64,000 nucleotides of DNA from Saccharopolyspora rectivirgula DSM 43747. Lineage in GTDB: Bacteria > Actinomycetota > Actinomycetes > Mycobacteriales > Pseudonocardiaceae. Below, one piece after another: positions 42,439 to 51,038 of this stretch (position 1 is the first letter of the stretch; each line of letters starts with the position of its first letter). The notes beneath the pieces were generated by a model. It did not search any database, was not told the origin of the DNA, and saw nothing but the letters and a program-made list of their open reading frames with translations. A program made the translations under genes and the position numbers. The stretch is from NCBI RefSeq assembly GCF_000497205.1, contig NZ_AYJW01000008.1:24990-88989 (forward strand), written 5' to 3'.

Positions 42439-43455
42439 GTGGATGGTGGCATCGAGCTGGACGACCTGGACCTGGATCTGGTGGCCGCGTTGCAGGAGGC
42501 GCCGCGCGCGCCGATCAACACGCTGGCCGAGGCGGTGGGCAGCTCGCCCAGCACGGTGGGCCGCAGGCTGCAGCGGCTGCACGCCGAGCGGGTGCTGCGG
42601 GTGATCGGGGCGCTGGACTGGTCGTTGATCTCCGAGCACCACCCCCGGCACGTCTGGATCACCACCGAGCCCGGGCAGTTGCAGGACGTCGCCCGCAGGC
42701 TGGCCGAGTTCCCCGAAGCCCAGTACGTCGCGATGACCACCGGCCGCGCGGACGTGTACTGCACCGTCCGGCCGCTGCGCCGCGAGGCGATCAAGGACCT
42801 GCTGACGCGCCGCATCCCCTCGGTGCCGGGGGTGGTGTCGACGCAGTCCGACCTGGTGCTCAAGCCCTTCGGCCGCGCGGAGGCCTGGCGCTTGGACCGG
42901 CTCGACGACGACCAGCGCTCGGTCCTCGCGCCGCACCGCATCGAATACCAGGAATCCGACGACCCGCAACCGCTTTCCGAGCAGGAGCAGGAAGCGGCCC
43001 GGCTGCTGCACGCCGATGCACGACTGACGTCGAGCGAGCTCTCCCGGGCGTTGGGCGTCAGCCAGTCCACCGCGCACCGGCTGATCACCGGGCTCCTGGA
43101 GCGGCGGGTCGTCCGCCCGCGGGTGGAGGTGGAGCCCGCGCTGCTGGGCTTCCACCTGGAGGCGACGCTGTCGCTGGCCACCGAGCCCGGCTCGACCGAG
43201 GCGGTCGGGCGTGCGCTCGGGCGGCATCCGTCGGCCCGCTACGTCTCGATGGTCGCCGGCAACGCGACGGTGATCCACCAGGGCGTGTTCCGCAACGAGG
43301 AGCACCTCGCCGACTTCCTGTGCGGTGATCTGGCCGCCCTGTCCGGCATCCGGGCGGTGGAGGTGTCGGTCGTCCTGGACGTGCTGCGCCGCTACTGGAT
43401 CACCCGCACGGGAACCCGCTTGGGCGAGGCGAACCTGCCGTTGGGCGCCGAGTGA
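42439..43455 (+). CDS. Lrp/AsnC-family regulator with two HTH-sensor units
   Basis: A 338-residue protein made of two Lrp-like halves. The first HTH is INTLAEAVGSSPSTVGRRLQRLHAERVLRVIGAL (about 25-58), followed by a RAM-type ligand domain. The second HTH is LTSSELSRALGVSQSTAHRLITGLLERRVV (about 195-225), followed by another RAM-like domain. I start at GTG 42439, eight bases after TAGTAT, as a leaderless gene. Divergent orientation from abgT suggests it controls the abgT-M20 operon in response to an amino acid or folate fragment. Confidence 0.85.
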   Translation: MDGGIELDDLDLDLVAALQEAPRAPINTLAEAVGSSPSTVGRRLQRLHAERVLRVIGALDWSLISEHHPRHVWITTEPGQLQDVARRLAEFPEAQYVAMTTGRADVYCTVRPLRREAIKDLLTRRIPSVPGVVSTQSDLVLKPFGRAEAWRLDRLDDDQRSVLAPHRIEYQESDDPQPLSEQEQEAARLLHADARLTSSELSRALGVSQSTAHRLITGLLERRVVRPRVEVEPALLGFHLEATLSLATEPGSTEAVGRALGRHPSARYVSMVAGNATVIHQGVFRNEEHLADFLCGDLAALSGIRAVEVSVVLDVLRRYWITRTGTRLGEANLPLGAE

Positions 43456-43609
43456 TCCCCGGCGCCGCTCCGAGCTCCCGGGCCGGTGCTCCAGCGGCGA
43501 GAACCTCGGCGCGAAGCCGTTCCTCGCGCCAGTCAGTCCTAACAGGACATTGGGTCGTCCGGGTTCCGCGGAACGCGCGATTCCGCGTCCGCTCCGGATG
43601 TGGTCGGCG

Positions 43610-44206
43610 TCAGATCCAGCCCTCCTCCCAGGCCCGGCGGGCAGCTTCGTAGCGGGTGCTGACCCCCAACTTGGCCATCGCGGAGGAGAGGTAGTTGCGG
43701 ACCGTGCCCGGCGCCAGGTGCACCTCGGCGGCGATCGCGGCGATCGTGCCCCCGTGCAGGGTGTGCCGCAGCAGCTCCAGCTCCCGGTCGGTGAGCGGAC
43801 AGGCGTCACCGGTCAGGGCGGCCGCGGCGATCTCCGGGTCGACGTAGCGCCCGCCGGTGTGGATGTCCCGCAGGATCACCGCCAGCTTGGCCGCCGGAGT
43901 GGTCTTCGGGACGAAGCCGCGCACCCCGGCGGCCAGCGCGCGCTTCAGCACCCCCGGGCGGGCGTGCCGGGTGACCAGCACGACCGGTGTTCCGGCGCCG
44001 ACCTCGCGGGCCGCCTCGATGCCGTCCAGCTCGGGCATTTCCAGGTCGAACAGCGCGATGTCCGGGCGCTGCTGCTCGACCTGCCGGACCGCGTCCCGCC
44101 CGTTGCTGCACTGGGCCACGACCTGGAGGTCCTCCTCCAGGTCCAGCAGTGTGGCGAGCGCGCCGCGGATGAGGTCCTCGTCGTCGGCGAGCACTAGTCG
44201 GATCAC
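43610..44206 (-). CDS. NarL/LuxR-family response regulator
   Basis: A 198-residue two-domain regulator. Receiver: acidic ADDED near residues 7-11, phosphoacceptor aspartate in ALFDLEMPELDG near 51, and lysine in GFVPKTTP near 100. LuxR HTH: LTDRELELLRHTLHGGTIAAIAAEVHLAPGTVRNYLSSAMAKLG near 132-175. The GTG start overlaps the histidine kinase stop (GTGA). The ABC exporter on the other side of the kinase gene is the likely target. Confidence 0.92.
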   Translation of the reverse strand: MIRLVLADDEDLIRGALATLLDLEEDLQVVAQCSNGRDAVRQVEQQRPDIALFDLEMPELDGIEAAREVGAGTPVVLVTRHARPGVLKRALAAGVRGFVPKTTPAAKLAVILRDIHTGGRYVDPEIAAAALTGDACPLTDRELELLRHTLHGGTIAAIAAEVHLAPGTVRNYLSSAMAKLGVSTRYEAARRAWEEGWI

Positions 44207-45384
44207 ACCGCTCCCTCCGCAACTTCCACCTGGCCGTGCAGCTCGAACCACTCCCCGGTGCGTTCGGCGCGGACGGACCCTCCCATCGCTTCGAAGCGCT
44301 CCCGAAGACCGGCCAGCCCGGAGCCGCCGCCGGCGCTCGCCCCGGCGGACCCGTTGTTCCGCAAGGTCACGCTGACCTGCGGGCCCGCGGTGTTGACCCG
44401 CACCTCGACCCGGTCCGCCCGGCTGTGCCGGAGGATGTTGGTGGTCCCCTCCCGCAGCAGCGAACCGAAGAGGCTCTGCAGCGGCGGTGGCACCCGGCTC
44501 GCATCACCGTCCACAGTGGTGTATATGCCGGCCGATTCGAAGATCTCCCGCGCGTTGGCCAATTCGTCGGTCAGCTTGCTGCGGCGATAGCCCTGCACCA
44601 GGTTGCGGGTGTCCTTCAACGCGGCACGGGCCAGCTCGGCCACCTCACCGGCTTGCGCTTTGGCCGCCGCGGCGTCCACCTCGGCGAGCCGCTCGGCCAG
44701 TTCCGCTTTCAACGCGATCGCCTGCAGGTTGTGCCCCTGGATGTCGTGCAGGTCGGCGGCGAACCGCAACCGCTCGCGAGCGATGGCCAGCTCCGCGCTG
44801 ACGGTGCGCGCCCGATCCAGCTCCAGCACCACGTCCCAGAACCAAGCACCCACCACCAGCAGGAAGACGGTGAAGGCGACGAACCCGCCCGCGTAGCAGC
44901 CGACCACCACCCGCATCCCCGGGTGCTCGGGCTGCACCAGCAGCCCCGCGGTCAGCGCGGTCACCAGGGTGGTCGCGATCGACACCGGCCAGCGCTGCTC
45001 GTCCGGCGCGGTGCTCACGTACGCACCCGCCAAGCCGCCCGGCAGCACCGCCCACAACACCCCACCCGCGCGGTGGCCGATCGCGATGCCGAGCGCCACC
45101 AGCGAGAGTGCGAACACGGCGGCCTGCTCCAACGGGTGGTGCCGGGCCTGCCCGAGGCCGCGCATCAGAGCGGTGCAGAACCGGGTGCCCTCGACCACGA
45201 TGACCGCCAGCAGCACGCCCAGCACCACGACCGCCGCCGTGCTGTAGTGCCTGCCGGCGGTCGCCAAGTCGAACAGCGGGAAGATCGAGTACACCGGGAT
45301 GGTCGGAACCACGGACCACCAGGTGTACCGGCGCAGTCGGGCGATCCGGCGGGCGTCGAAGCTGACCTCAGCGGAACTCACCAC
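44203..45384 (-). CDS. NarL/DesK-type sensor histidine kinase
   Basis: A 393-residue kinase. About six membrane helices (residues 20-190) form the sensor, followed by the HisKA_3 dimerisation helix with the phosphorylated histidine in ADLHDIQGHNLQAIALKAEL and a HATPase domain (LREGTTNILRHS N-box, GGGSGLAGLRERFEAMGG G-box). The layout resembles DesK-type thermosensor or membrane-stress kinases. I start at GTG 45384. An ATG at 45441 lies inside the GACAGATG dyad and is less likely. Operon with the response regulator. Confidence 0.88.
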   Translation of the reverse strand: MVSSAEVSFDARRIARLRRYTWWSVVPTIPVYSIFPLFDLATAGRHYSTAAVVVLGVLLAVIVVEGTRFCTALMRGLGQARHHPLEQAAVFALSLVALGIAIGHRAGGVLWAVLPGGLAGAYVSTAPDEQRWPVSIATTLVTALTAGLLVQPEHPGMRVVVGCYAGGFVAFTVFLLVVGAWFWDVVLELDRARTVSAELAIARERLRFAADLHDIQGHNLQAIALKAELAERLAEVDAAAAKAQAGEVAELARAALKDTRNLVQGYRRSKLTDELANAREIFESAGIYTTVDGDASRVPPPLQSLFGSLLREGTTNILRHSRADRVEVRVNTAGPQVSVTLRNNGSAGASAGGGSGLAGLRERFEAMGGSVRAERTGEWFELHGQVEVAEGAV

Positions 45385-45429
45385 CCCAGCATCGCCGATG
45401 CGCCGGCGGAAATCCCCAGCCCCGCCGGG

Positions 45430-45466
45430 GACAGATGACATCTGTCATCGAATGCGCTGACAGATG
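45430..45466. promoter_or_regulatory. three GACAGATG half-sites between kinase operon and ABC exporter
   Basis: GACAGATG at 45430-45437 and its complement at 45439-45446 form a 17-bp perfect dyad around one A. A third copy at 45459-45466 is in direct orientation. Position between divergent transcripts suggests binding by the response regulator. Confidence 0.6.
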
Positions 45467-45529
45467 GCGAGAAGATCGCTGACAGGCAGCTCTACCGGCG
45501 GCGGCCCCGCCGCGACGAAGCTGGGTGGC

Positions 45530-46429
45530 GTGACTGAACCAGTGATCAGCGTTTCGGAGTTGCGCTGCAAGTACGCCTCCTACGAGGCCGTGCGCGGAAT
45601 CGACTTCGAAGTCCACCGCGGGGAGCTGTTCGCCCTGCTCGGCACCAACGGGGCTGGCAAGACCACCACGCTGGAAACCGTCGAAGGGCACCGGAAGCCC
45701 AGCGCAGGACGGGTCCGGGTGTTCGGGCTGGACCCGTTCCACGACCGCGCGGAGGTGCGCCGGCGGACCGGGATCATGCTCCAGGACAGCGGTTTCGCCG
45801 CCGACCTCACCGTGCTGGAAACCCTGCGCCTGTGGAGGTCGGTGCAGACCCGCAAAGGGGACGTCGCGGCCGTGCTGGCGGCGACCCGGCTGGAGGACCG
45901 CGCGGACCGGCGGGTGCGCCAGCTGTCCGGTGGGGAACGACGGCGGCTGGAGTTCGCCCTGGCCGTCCTCGGGCAGCCGGAACTGCTGTTCCTCGACGAG
46001 CCCACCACCGGCCTGGACCCCGAATCCCGCCGAGCCACGTGGGAAGTCGTGCGGGAACTGCTCCGCGGCGGCACCACGGTCCTGCTGACCACGCACTACC
46101 TGGAAGAAGCGGAAAGCCTGGCGCACCGGTTGGCGATCATGCACGAAGGACGGATCGCCGTTTCCGGAACGCTGAGCGACGTGCTGCTCAGCGAACGGGC
46201 CAAGATCTCCTTCACCGCGGACGCCGAACCGCAGCTGCCGCCGCTGAGCGGGACGGTGTCGGTGTCCGGTCGGCAGGTGACGGTGCGCACCGCGCAACTG
46301 CAGCGGGACTTGGAGCTGCTGCTGGCGTGGGCCCGGGAGAACCAGGTGCAGCTGCGCCAGCTGAGAGCCCACCACGCCTCGCTGGAAGACGTCTTCCATT
46401 CCGTCAAGCAACCGGAGGCCATCCGATGA
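45530..46429 (+). CDS. ABC exporter ATP-binding protein
   Basis: A 299-residue ATPase: Walker A GTNGAGKTT near 37-45, Q-loop MLQDSGF, signature LSGGERRRLEFA near 131-142, Walker B LLFLDEPTTGLDP, and the switch histidine in TTHYLEEAE. The C-terminal 70 residues are the extension common to drug and antibiotic exporters. GTG 45530 is chosen; the frame upstream crosses the operator. Its stop overlaps the permease start (ATGA). Likely induced by the divergent two-component system. Confidence 0.92.
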   Translation: MTEPVISVSELRCKYASYEAVRGIDFEVHRGELFALLGTNGAGKTTTLETVEGHRKPSAGRVRVFGLDPFHDRAEVRRRTGIMLQDSGFAADLTVLETLRLWRSVQTRKGDVAAVLAATRLEDRADRRVRQLSGGERRRLEFALAVLGQPELLFLDEPTTGLDPESRRATWEVVRELLRGGTTVLLTTHYLEEAESLAHRLAIMHEGRIAVSGTLSDVLLSERAKISFTADAEPQLPPLSGTVSVSGRQVTVRTAQLQRDLELLLAWARENQVQLRQLRAHHASLEDVFHSVKQPEAIR

Positions 46430-47148
46430 CGTCCGCGGTCCTGGCGCTCAGCCGCGCCGAGTGGAAACTGCTGATGCGCAACAAGACCATCGCCCTGTGC
46501 TGCACGGCTTTCCCGGTGGGCTTCGGGGCCTACTACGCCTTCGCGCTCCCGGACGGGAGCAGCCCCCAGCTCTGGGCGCTCATCATCAGCCTGCAGCTGA
46601 TGACGGTGTTCGGGTTCACCATCTACTTCACCGCCACGGCCACGTTGACCAGCAGGCGGGAAGACCGCTACCTCAAGCGGCTGCGCAGCGGGGAGATGAC
46701 CGCCCCGACGGTCCTCACCGGACTGCTGCTGCCCGTGGTGCTGCTGGGGGTGGCGCAGGCCGCGGCGCTGCTGGCGATCGCGTTCTGGCTGGGCGCGCCG
46801 CTGCCGAGCGATCCGCTCCCGCTGTTGGCGGCGATGCTGGCCGGCAGCGCGCTGTGCGTGGCGGCCGGGGCGGTGACCAGCGTGTTCACCGCCACCGGGG
46901 AGCAGGCCCAGATCACCACGCTGCCCGGGTTCGTGGTGCTGTTCGGCAGCGGCGTGTGGCAGTTCACCGGCCAGTCCTTCCCGGGGCTGCTCCTGCTGCC
47001 CGGTGCGGCGTTCAGCGACCTGGCGCAGCGGTCGATGAGCGGCGAGCCGGGGCTGGGCGGCGTGCCGGCGCTGCTGGTCCTCCTCGGTTGGACCGCGGTG
47101 CTGGCGGTGCTGGCCGCCCGGAAGTTCCGCTGGGAACCGCGGTCGTGA
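46426..47148 (+). CDS. ABC-2 type exporter permease
   Basis: A 240-residue membrane protein with six helices and the amphipathic N-terminal segment LSRAEWKLLMRNKT typical of ABC-2 permeases, plus YLKRLRSGEMTAPTVLTGLL before helix three. It is the membrane half of an exporter with the preceding ATPase. Substrate unknown: lipid, peptide or antibiotic efflux are all possible. It converges on the mannosyltransferase gene with a five-base gap. Confidence 0.9.
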   Translation: MTSAVLALSRAEWKLLMRNKTIALCCTAFPVGFGAYYAFALPDGSSPQLWALIISLQLMTVFGFTIYFTATATLTSRREDRYLKRLRSGEMTAPTVLTGLLLPVVLLGVAQAAALLAIAFWLGAPLPSDPLPLLAAMLAGSALCVAAGAVTSVFTATGEQAQITTLPGFVVLFGSGVWQFTGQSFPGLLLLPGAAFSDLAQRSMSGEPGLGGVPALLVLLGWTAVLAVLAARKFRWEPRS

Positions 47149-47153
47149 CCGGT

Positions 47154-48725
47154 TCACCGCCACGACGGCAGCCACAGCTCGGCCTGCCAGTGCTCCTGGG
47201 TGATCGGTTCGCCGTTGAGGATCGGCCACAACCAGGCGAAGTTGGCCACCACCAGGCCCACGTACAGCGACACCACCAGCAACCCGGTTTGGCGGCGCTC
47301 GAGGTGAGCTCGGGCGCCGCCCAGCACTTCACCGAGCACCAGCACCAGCCCGAGCACCAGGAACGGTGCCAGCGGGGTGGCGTAGAAGTAGTACATCTGC
47401 CGGTCCAGGTTGATGAACCACGGCAGGTACCCGGCGCCGTAACCGACCAGCACCGCCGCGTAGCGCCAGTCGAGCCGGCTGGTGGCCCGCCACACCGCCC
47501 AGGCGGTGACCGGGAGGGCCAGCCACCACATGGCCGGGGTGCCGATCAGCATGATCGCCTGCACGCAGTTCTCCCGACCGCAGCCGAACATGCCGGTCTC
47601 GTAGTAGTAGAGCATCGGCCGCAAGCCCATGGGCCAGGACCACGGCTTGGACTCCCACGGGTGCGGGTTCGCCGGCGTCACCAGGTGGGTGTGGAAGTCC
47701 AGCACGTTCAGCTGGTAGAAGAGCAGCGAGCGCAGCCCGTCCGGCAGGAACGGGAACGGCACGTCATCGGACACCAGCACGGCGTGCCGGTCGGTCGCGG
47801 TCTCGCTGGCGTACCAGCCCGCCCAGCTGCCGAAGTACACCAGCAGCGGAATCGCCACCAGGGACCACAGGGCGGGCCCGGTGTCCCGCACCAGGGACGC
47901 CCGCCACGGCTGCTGGACCCCGGCGGCCCGCCGGGCCAGCGCGTCCCAGATGACGCTGAGCAGCCCGAAGGCCATCACGTAGTAGATGCCGTTCCACTTC
48001 ACCGAACAGGCCAGCCCCAGCAGCACCCCGGCGGAGAACCGCCACCAGCGGAACCCCAGCCGCGGCCCCCACTTGCTGTCGGAGAGCCGTCCCTCGGTGC
48101 ACACCAGCCACATCCGGGACCGCACCTGGTCGCGGTCCACCAGCAGGCAGGCGAACGCGGCGAGGAGGAACAGCGCCTGGAAGACGTCGAGCATCCCGAC
48201 CCGGGCCTGCACGTGGCTGAGCCCGTCGCAGATCAGCAGCACCCCGGCCAGCGCGCCCAGCAAGGTGGAGCGGGTCATGCGCCGGGCGATCCGGATGATC
48301 AGCAGCACCATCAGCGTGCCGGCCAGCGCGGCGGTCAGCCGCCAACCCCACGGGGTGTAGCCGAGCAGCCATTCGCCGATGGCGATCAGGTGCTTGCCCA
48401 GGGGCGGGTGGGCGACCAGCTCGTAGCCGGGGTTGTCCTCGTAGCCGCCGTTGCGCAGGATCTGCCAGGCCTGCGGCACGTAGTGCTTCTCGTCGAAGAT
48501 CGGGGTGCCCTCGTCGGTGGCGTGCCCCAGGTTCCAGAAGCGGACCACCCCGGCCACCAGGGTGAGCACGATGGTGACCAACCAGCCGCGGGTGCGGTCG
48601 TCCGGCATGTTGACGTCCAGCAGCGGGCGCGGATCGCTCTCGCCCGGCGGAGTCACCGGCGGAGTGCTGCCGAACGGGACGAGCTGGCCGTTGCTGCCGC
48701 CGCGGTTGGGGACCAGGACGCTCAC
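47154..48725 (-). CDS. pmt: dolichyl-phosphate-mannose--protein mannosyltransferase (PMT family)
   Basis: A 523-residue GT39 membrane enzyme. The catalytic acidic pair lies in the first external loop (FDEKHYVPQAWQIL near residue 76), followed by PPLGKHLIAIGEW and about eleven helices. The C-terminal FINLDRQMYYFYATPLAPFLVLGL is conserved in actinobacterial Pmt. It transfers mannose from polyprenyl-phosphate-mannose to Ser/Thr of secreted proteins during Sec export. Divergent from rsmI, as in many actinobacteria. Confidence 0.92.
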   Translation of the reverse strand: MSVLVPNRGGSNGQLVPFGSTPPVTPPGESDPRPLLDVNMPDDRTRGWLVTIVLTLVAGVVRFWNLGHATDEGTPIFDEKHYVPQAWQILRNGGYEDNPGYELVAHPPLGKHLIAIGEWLLGYTPWGWRLTAALAGTLMVLLIIRIARRMTRSTLLGALAGVLLICDGLSHVQARVGMLDVFQALFLLAAFACLLVDRDQVRSRMWLVCTEGRLSDSKWGPRLGFRWWRFSAGVLLGLACSVKWNGIYYVMAFGLLSVIWDALARRAAGVQQPWRASLVRDTGPALWSLVAIPLLVYFGSWAGWYASETATDRHAVLVSDDVPFPFLPDGLRSLLFYQLNVLDFHTHLVTPANPHPWESKPWSWPMGLRPMLYYYETGMFGCGRENCVQAIMLIGTPAMWWLALPVTAWAVWRATSRLDWRYAAVLVGYGAGYLPWFINLDRQMYYFYATPLAPFLVLGLVLVLGEVLGGARAHLERRQTGLLVVSLYVGLVVANFAWLWPILNGEPITQEHWQAELWLPSWR

Positions 48726-48799
48726 AGTCCACGATCGTAGGTGCGGGGGCCGGTGGGCGGGCCGCGCCCCGACGCGTGGCGCAAATACGCTGTGGGGTT

Positions 48800-49636
48800 A
48801 TGGACTCATCGGGCACGCTGCTGCTCGCCGCCACTCCGCTCGGCGATGCGCGGGACGCTTCACAGCGGTTGATCGACGCGCTGGCGTCCGCCGACGTGGT
48901 CGCTGCCGAGGACACCCGTCGGGTGCGCGCGCTGGCCACCGCGCTCGGGGTCACCCCGCGCGGACGGGTGGTCAGCTACTACGAGGCGGTGGAAGCGGCG
49001 CGAGCGCCGGTGCTGCTGGAGGCGCTGCGCTCCGGGGAGGACGTGCTGCTGGTGACCGATGCGGGGATGCCCAGCGTCTCCGACCCGGGGTACCGGTTGG
49101 TCACCGAGTGCGTGGCGGAGGGCCTGCCGGTCACCTGCTTGCCGGGGCCCTCGGCGGTGACCACCGCGCTGGCGGTGTCCGGGCTGCCGTCCGACCGGTT
49201 CTGCTTCGAGGGGTTCCCGCCCCGCAAGAGCGGGGAGCGGCGGCGCTGGCTGGAACGGCTGGTCGCCGAGGAGCGCACCTGCGTGTTCTTCGAGGCCCCG
49301 CACCGGCTGGCGGACACCTTGGCCGATGCGGTGCAGGTGCTGGGCGCCGATCGGCGCGCGGTGGTGTGCCGGGAGCTGACCAAGACCTACGAGGAGATCC
49401 GCCGGGGCGCGCTGGGGGAGCTGGCGGAGTGGGCCGCGGACGGGGTGCGCGGTGAGCTGACCGTGGTGCTGGCCGGCGCGGAACCGGTCCGCAACGACCC
49501 GGCCCAGCTGGTGGACCAGGTGGAGCAGCGGACGGCGGCGGGGCTGCGGCTCAAGGACGCGGTCGCCGAGGTGGCCGGGATGTTCGGGGTCCGCAAGAAG
49601 GAGCTGTACGAGGCGGTGCTGGCCGCCCGCGAGTAG
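48800..49636 (+). CDS. rsmI: 16S rRNA (cytidine-1402-2'-O)-methyltransferase RsmI
   Basis: A 278-residue SAM-dependent tetrapyrrole-methylase-fold enzyme: LLLAATPLGDARDAS at the N-terminus (normally ATPIGN), AAEDTRRVRAL, VTDAGMPSVSDPGYRLV near 82-98, PGPSAVTTALAVSGLPSDRF and FFEAPHRL. It methylates the ribose of C1402 in the 30S P site. ATG 48800 lies eight bases after TACGCT, so it is probably leaderless. Converges on pabB with a two-base gap. Confidence 0.93.
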   Translation: MDSSGTLLLAATPLGDARDASQRLIDALASADVVAAEDTRRVRALATALGVTPRGRVVSYYEAVEAARAPVLLEALRSGEDVLLVTDAGMPSVSDPGYRLVTECVAEGLPVTCLPGPSAVTTALAVSGLPSDRFCFEGFPPRKSGERRRWLERLVAEERTCVFFEAPHRLADTLADAVQVLGADRRAVVCRELTKTYEEIRRGALGELAEWAADGVRGELTVVLAGAEPVRNDPAQLVDQVEQRTAAGLRLKDAVAEVAGMFGVRKKELYEAVLAARE

Positions 49637-49638
49637 GG

Positions 49639-50904
49639 CTACTCGAGCAGGGAGAGGACGGGGGCGGCTTTGGTCAGGCACTCCTGCCACTCCTGCTCCG
49701 GATCGGAATCGGCGGTGACGCCGCCGCCCACCCCGAGCTGCATCTGCCCGTCGGCGAGCTCGAGGGTGCGGATGGCCACGTTCAGCTCGAGACCGGCGAT
49801 CGGGGAGACCATCCCGATCGCTCCGCAGTAGACGTCGCGCGGTGCTTCTTCCAGCTCGGCGATGATCTCCAGGGCCCTGGGCTTGGGCGCCCCGGTGACC
49901 GAGGCCGGCGGGAAGGCGGCTTCCAGCAGAGCGGAGTTGGGCAACTCCGGCGGGAGCTCGGCGCGCACGTCGGAGACCAGGTGCCACACGCCCGGATGCG
50001 GCTGCACGTCGAGCAGCGCGGGCGTGGTGACCGTTCCGGTGCGGGCCACCCGGCCGAGGTCGTTGCGGGCCATGTCCACGATCATCACGTTCTCCGCGAC
50101 GTCCTTCGCCGAGGAGCGCAGGCGGGCGGCGTTGCCGTCGTCGGCCGGGCCGCGCCGCGGCAGGGTGCCCTTGATCGGGCTGGAGGTCACCACGTCCCCG
50201 TGCCGGGCCAGGAAGAGCTCCGGGGACAGCGAGACGAGCGCACCCCAGTCGCCGGTGAGGAAAGCCGCGCGAGCCGGGGTGAACCGCTGGACACCGGCGG
50301 CGAAGACGTCGGCCGGTTCGCCGTGGAACGGCACGGCGAACCGGGTGCAGATGTTGGCCTGGAAGATCTCCCCGGCCGCGATGGCTTCCACGCAGGCCCG
50401 CACCGCTTTGCGGTGCCGGTCGGCCGAGGGCCGCTGGATGCCGCCGGCCCGGTGCGGCTCCGGCGGCGGGGCCGGGGTGCTGATCGCCTCGGCCAGCTCG
50501 GCCGCGGAGCGCGGCGAGATCGGGTGCAGCGATTCCAGCCACCACCGCCCGGTCGGGTCCTGGCGCAGCACCCGGTCGGTCCAGCCCCACGCCGCCGCCG
50601 GCATCCGGCCCCGCCGCGCAGCGGCCGCCGGGCCGGTCAGCTCGTAGCCGAGGAAGCCGATCCAACCGCCGCCGACCGGGCCGGGAGCGCCCGTTCCGGC
50701 GCCGACGTCCAGCTGGGACAGCGCCCGGTGCGGTGCGGTGGCGGTGATCTCGACCGAGGGGGCGATCACCGCGCCGCCGCCGAACCAGTCCCCGGTCAGC
50801 GCGGCCGGTGGTGGGAGGCCGCGGGAACGGGTGTGCCGCACCAACCGGCGCAGCACCTCGGCCGGCGACGCATCGCATTCGACTGGGCGGGTGAACGGCT
50901 GCAC
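49639..50904 (-). CDS. pabB: aminodeoxychorismate synthase component I
   Basis: A 421-residue chorismate-binding enzyme: GGWIGFLGYEL near the N-terminus, IAAGEIFQANICTRF, SSPIKGTLPR with the catalytic lysine environment typical of PabB, NVMIVDMARNDLGRVA, and FPPASVTGAPKPRALEII with GAIGMVSP near the C-terminus. It forms 4-amino-4-deoxychorismate for folate with a PabA subunit not seen here. I start at GTG 50904, seven bases after TAGTGT on that strand (leaderless). A longer frame to 51021 overlaps the metG promoter. Confidence 0.88.
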   Translation of the reverse strand: MQPFTRPVECDASPAEVLRRLVRHTRSRGLPPPAALTGDWFGGGAVIAPSVEITATAPHRALSQLDVGAGTGAPGPVGGGWIGFLGYELTGPAAAARRGRMPAAAWGWTDRVLRQDPTGRWWLESLHPISPRSAAELAEAISTPAPPPEPHRAGGIQRPSADRHRKAVRACVEAIAAGEIFQANICTRFAVPFHGEPADVFAAGVQRFTPARAAFLTGDWGALVSLSPELFLARHGDVVTSSPIKGTLPRRGPADDGNAARLRSSAKDVAENVMIVDMARNDLGRVARTGTVTTPALLDVQPHPGVWHLVSDVRAELPPELPNSALLEAAFPPASVTGAPKPRALEIIAELEEAPRDVYCGAIGMVSPIAGLELNVAIRTLELADGQMQLGVGGGVTADSDPEQEWQECLTKAAPVLSLLE

Positions 50905-51038
50905 CTCTCCAACACTAGGGCCGCTCGGGAGGTGCTCCGGCCGCAGCCGGCACCCGGTCCGGGGAACTCCGCCGGGCCTCGGCCGGTCGGGCGCGACCCG
51001 CTCGAAGTCGCGCCTGCGCAATCCGTAGGCTGGACACC

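Noticed and set aside
43563..43574. 12-bp palindrome GTTCCGCGGAAC upstream of the response regulator end
   Set aside because: It lies in a convergent 3' region with no promoter nearby and such short GC palindromes are common at this GC content.
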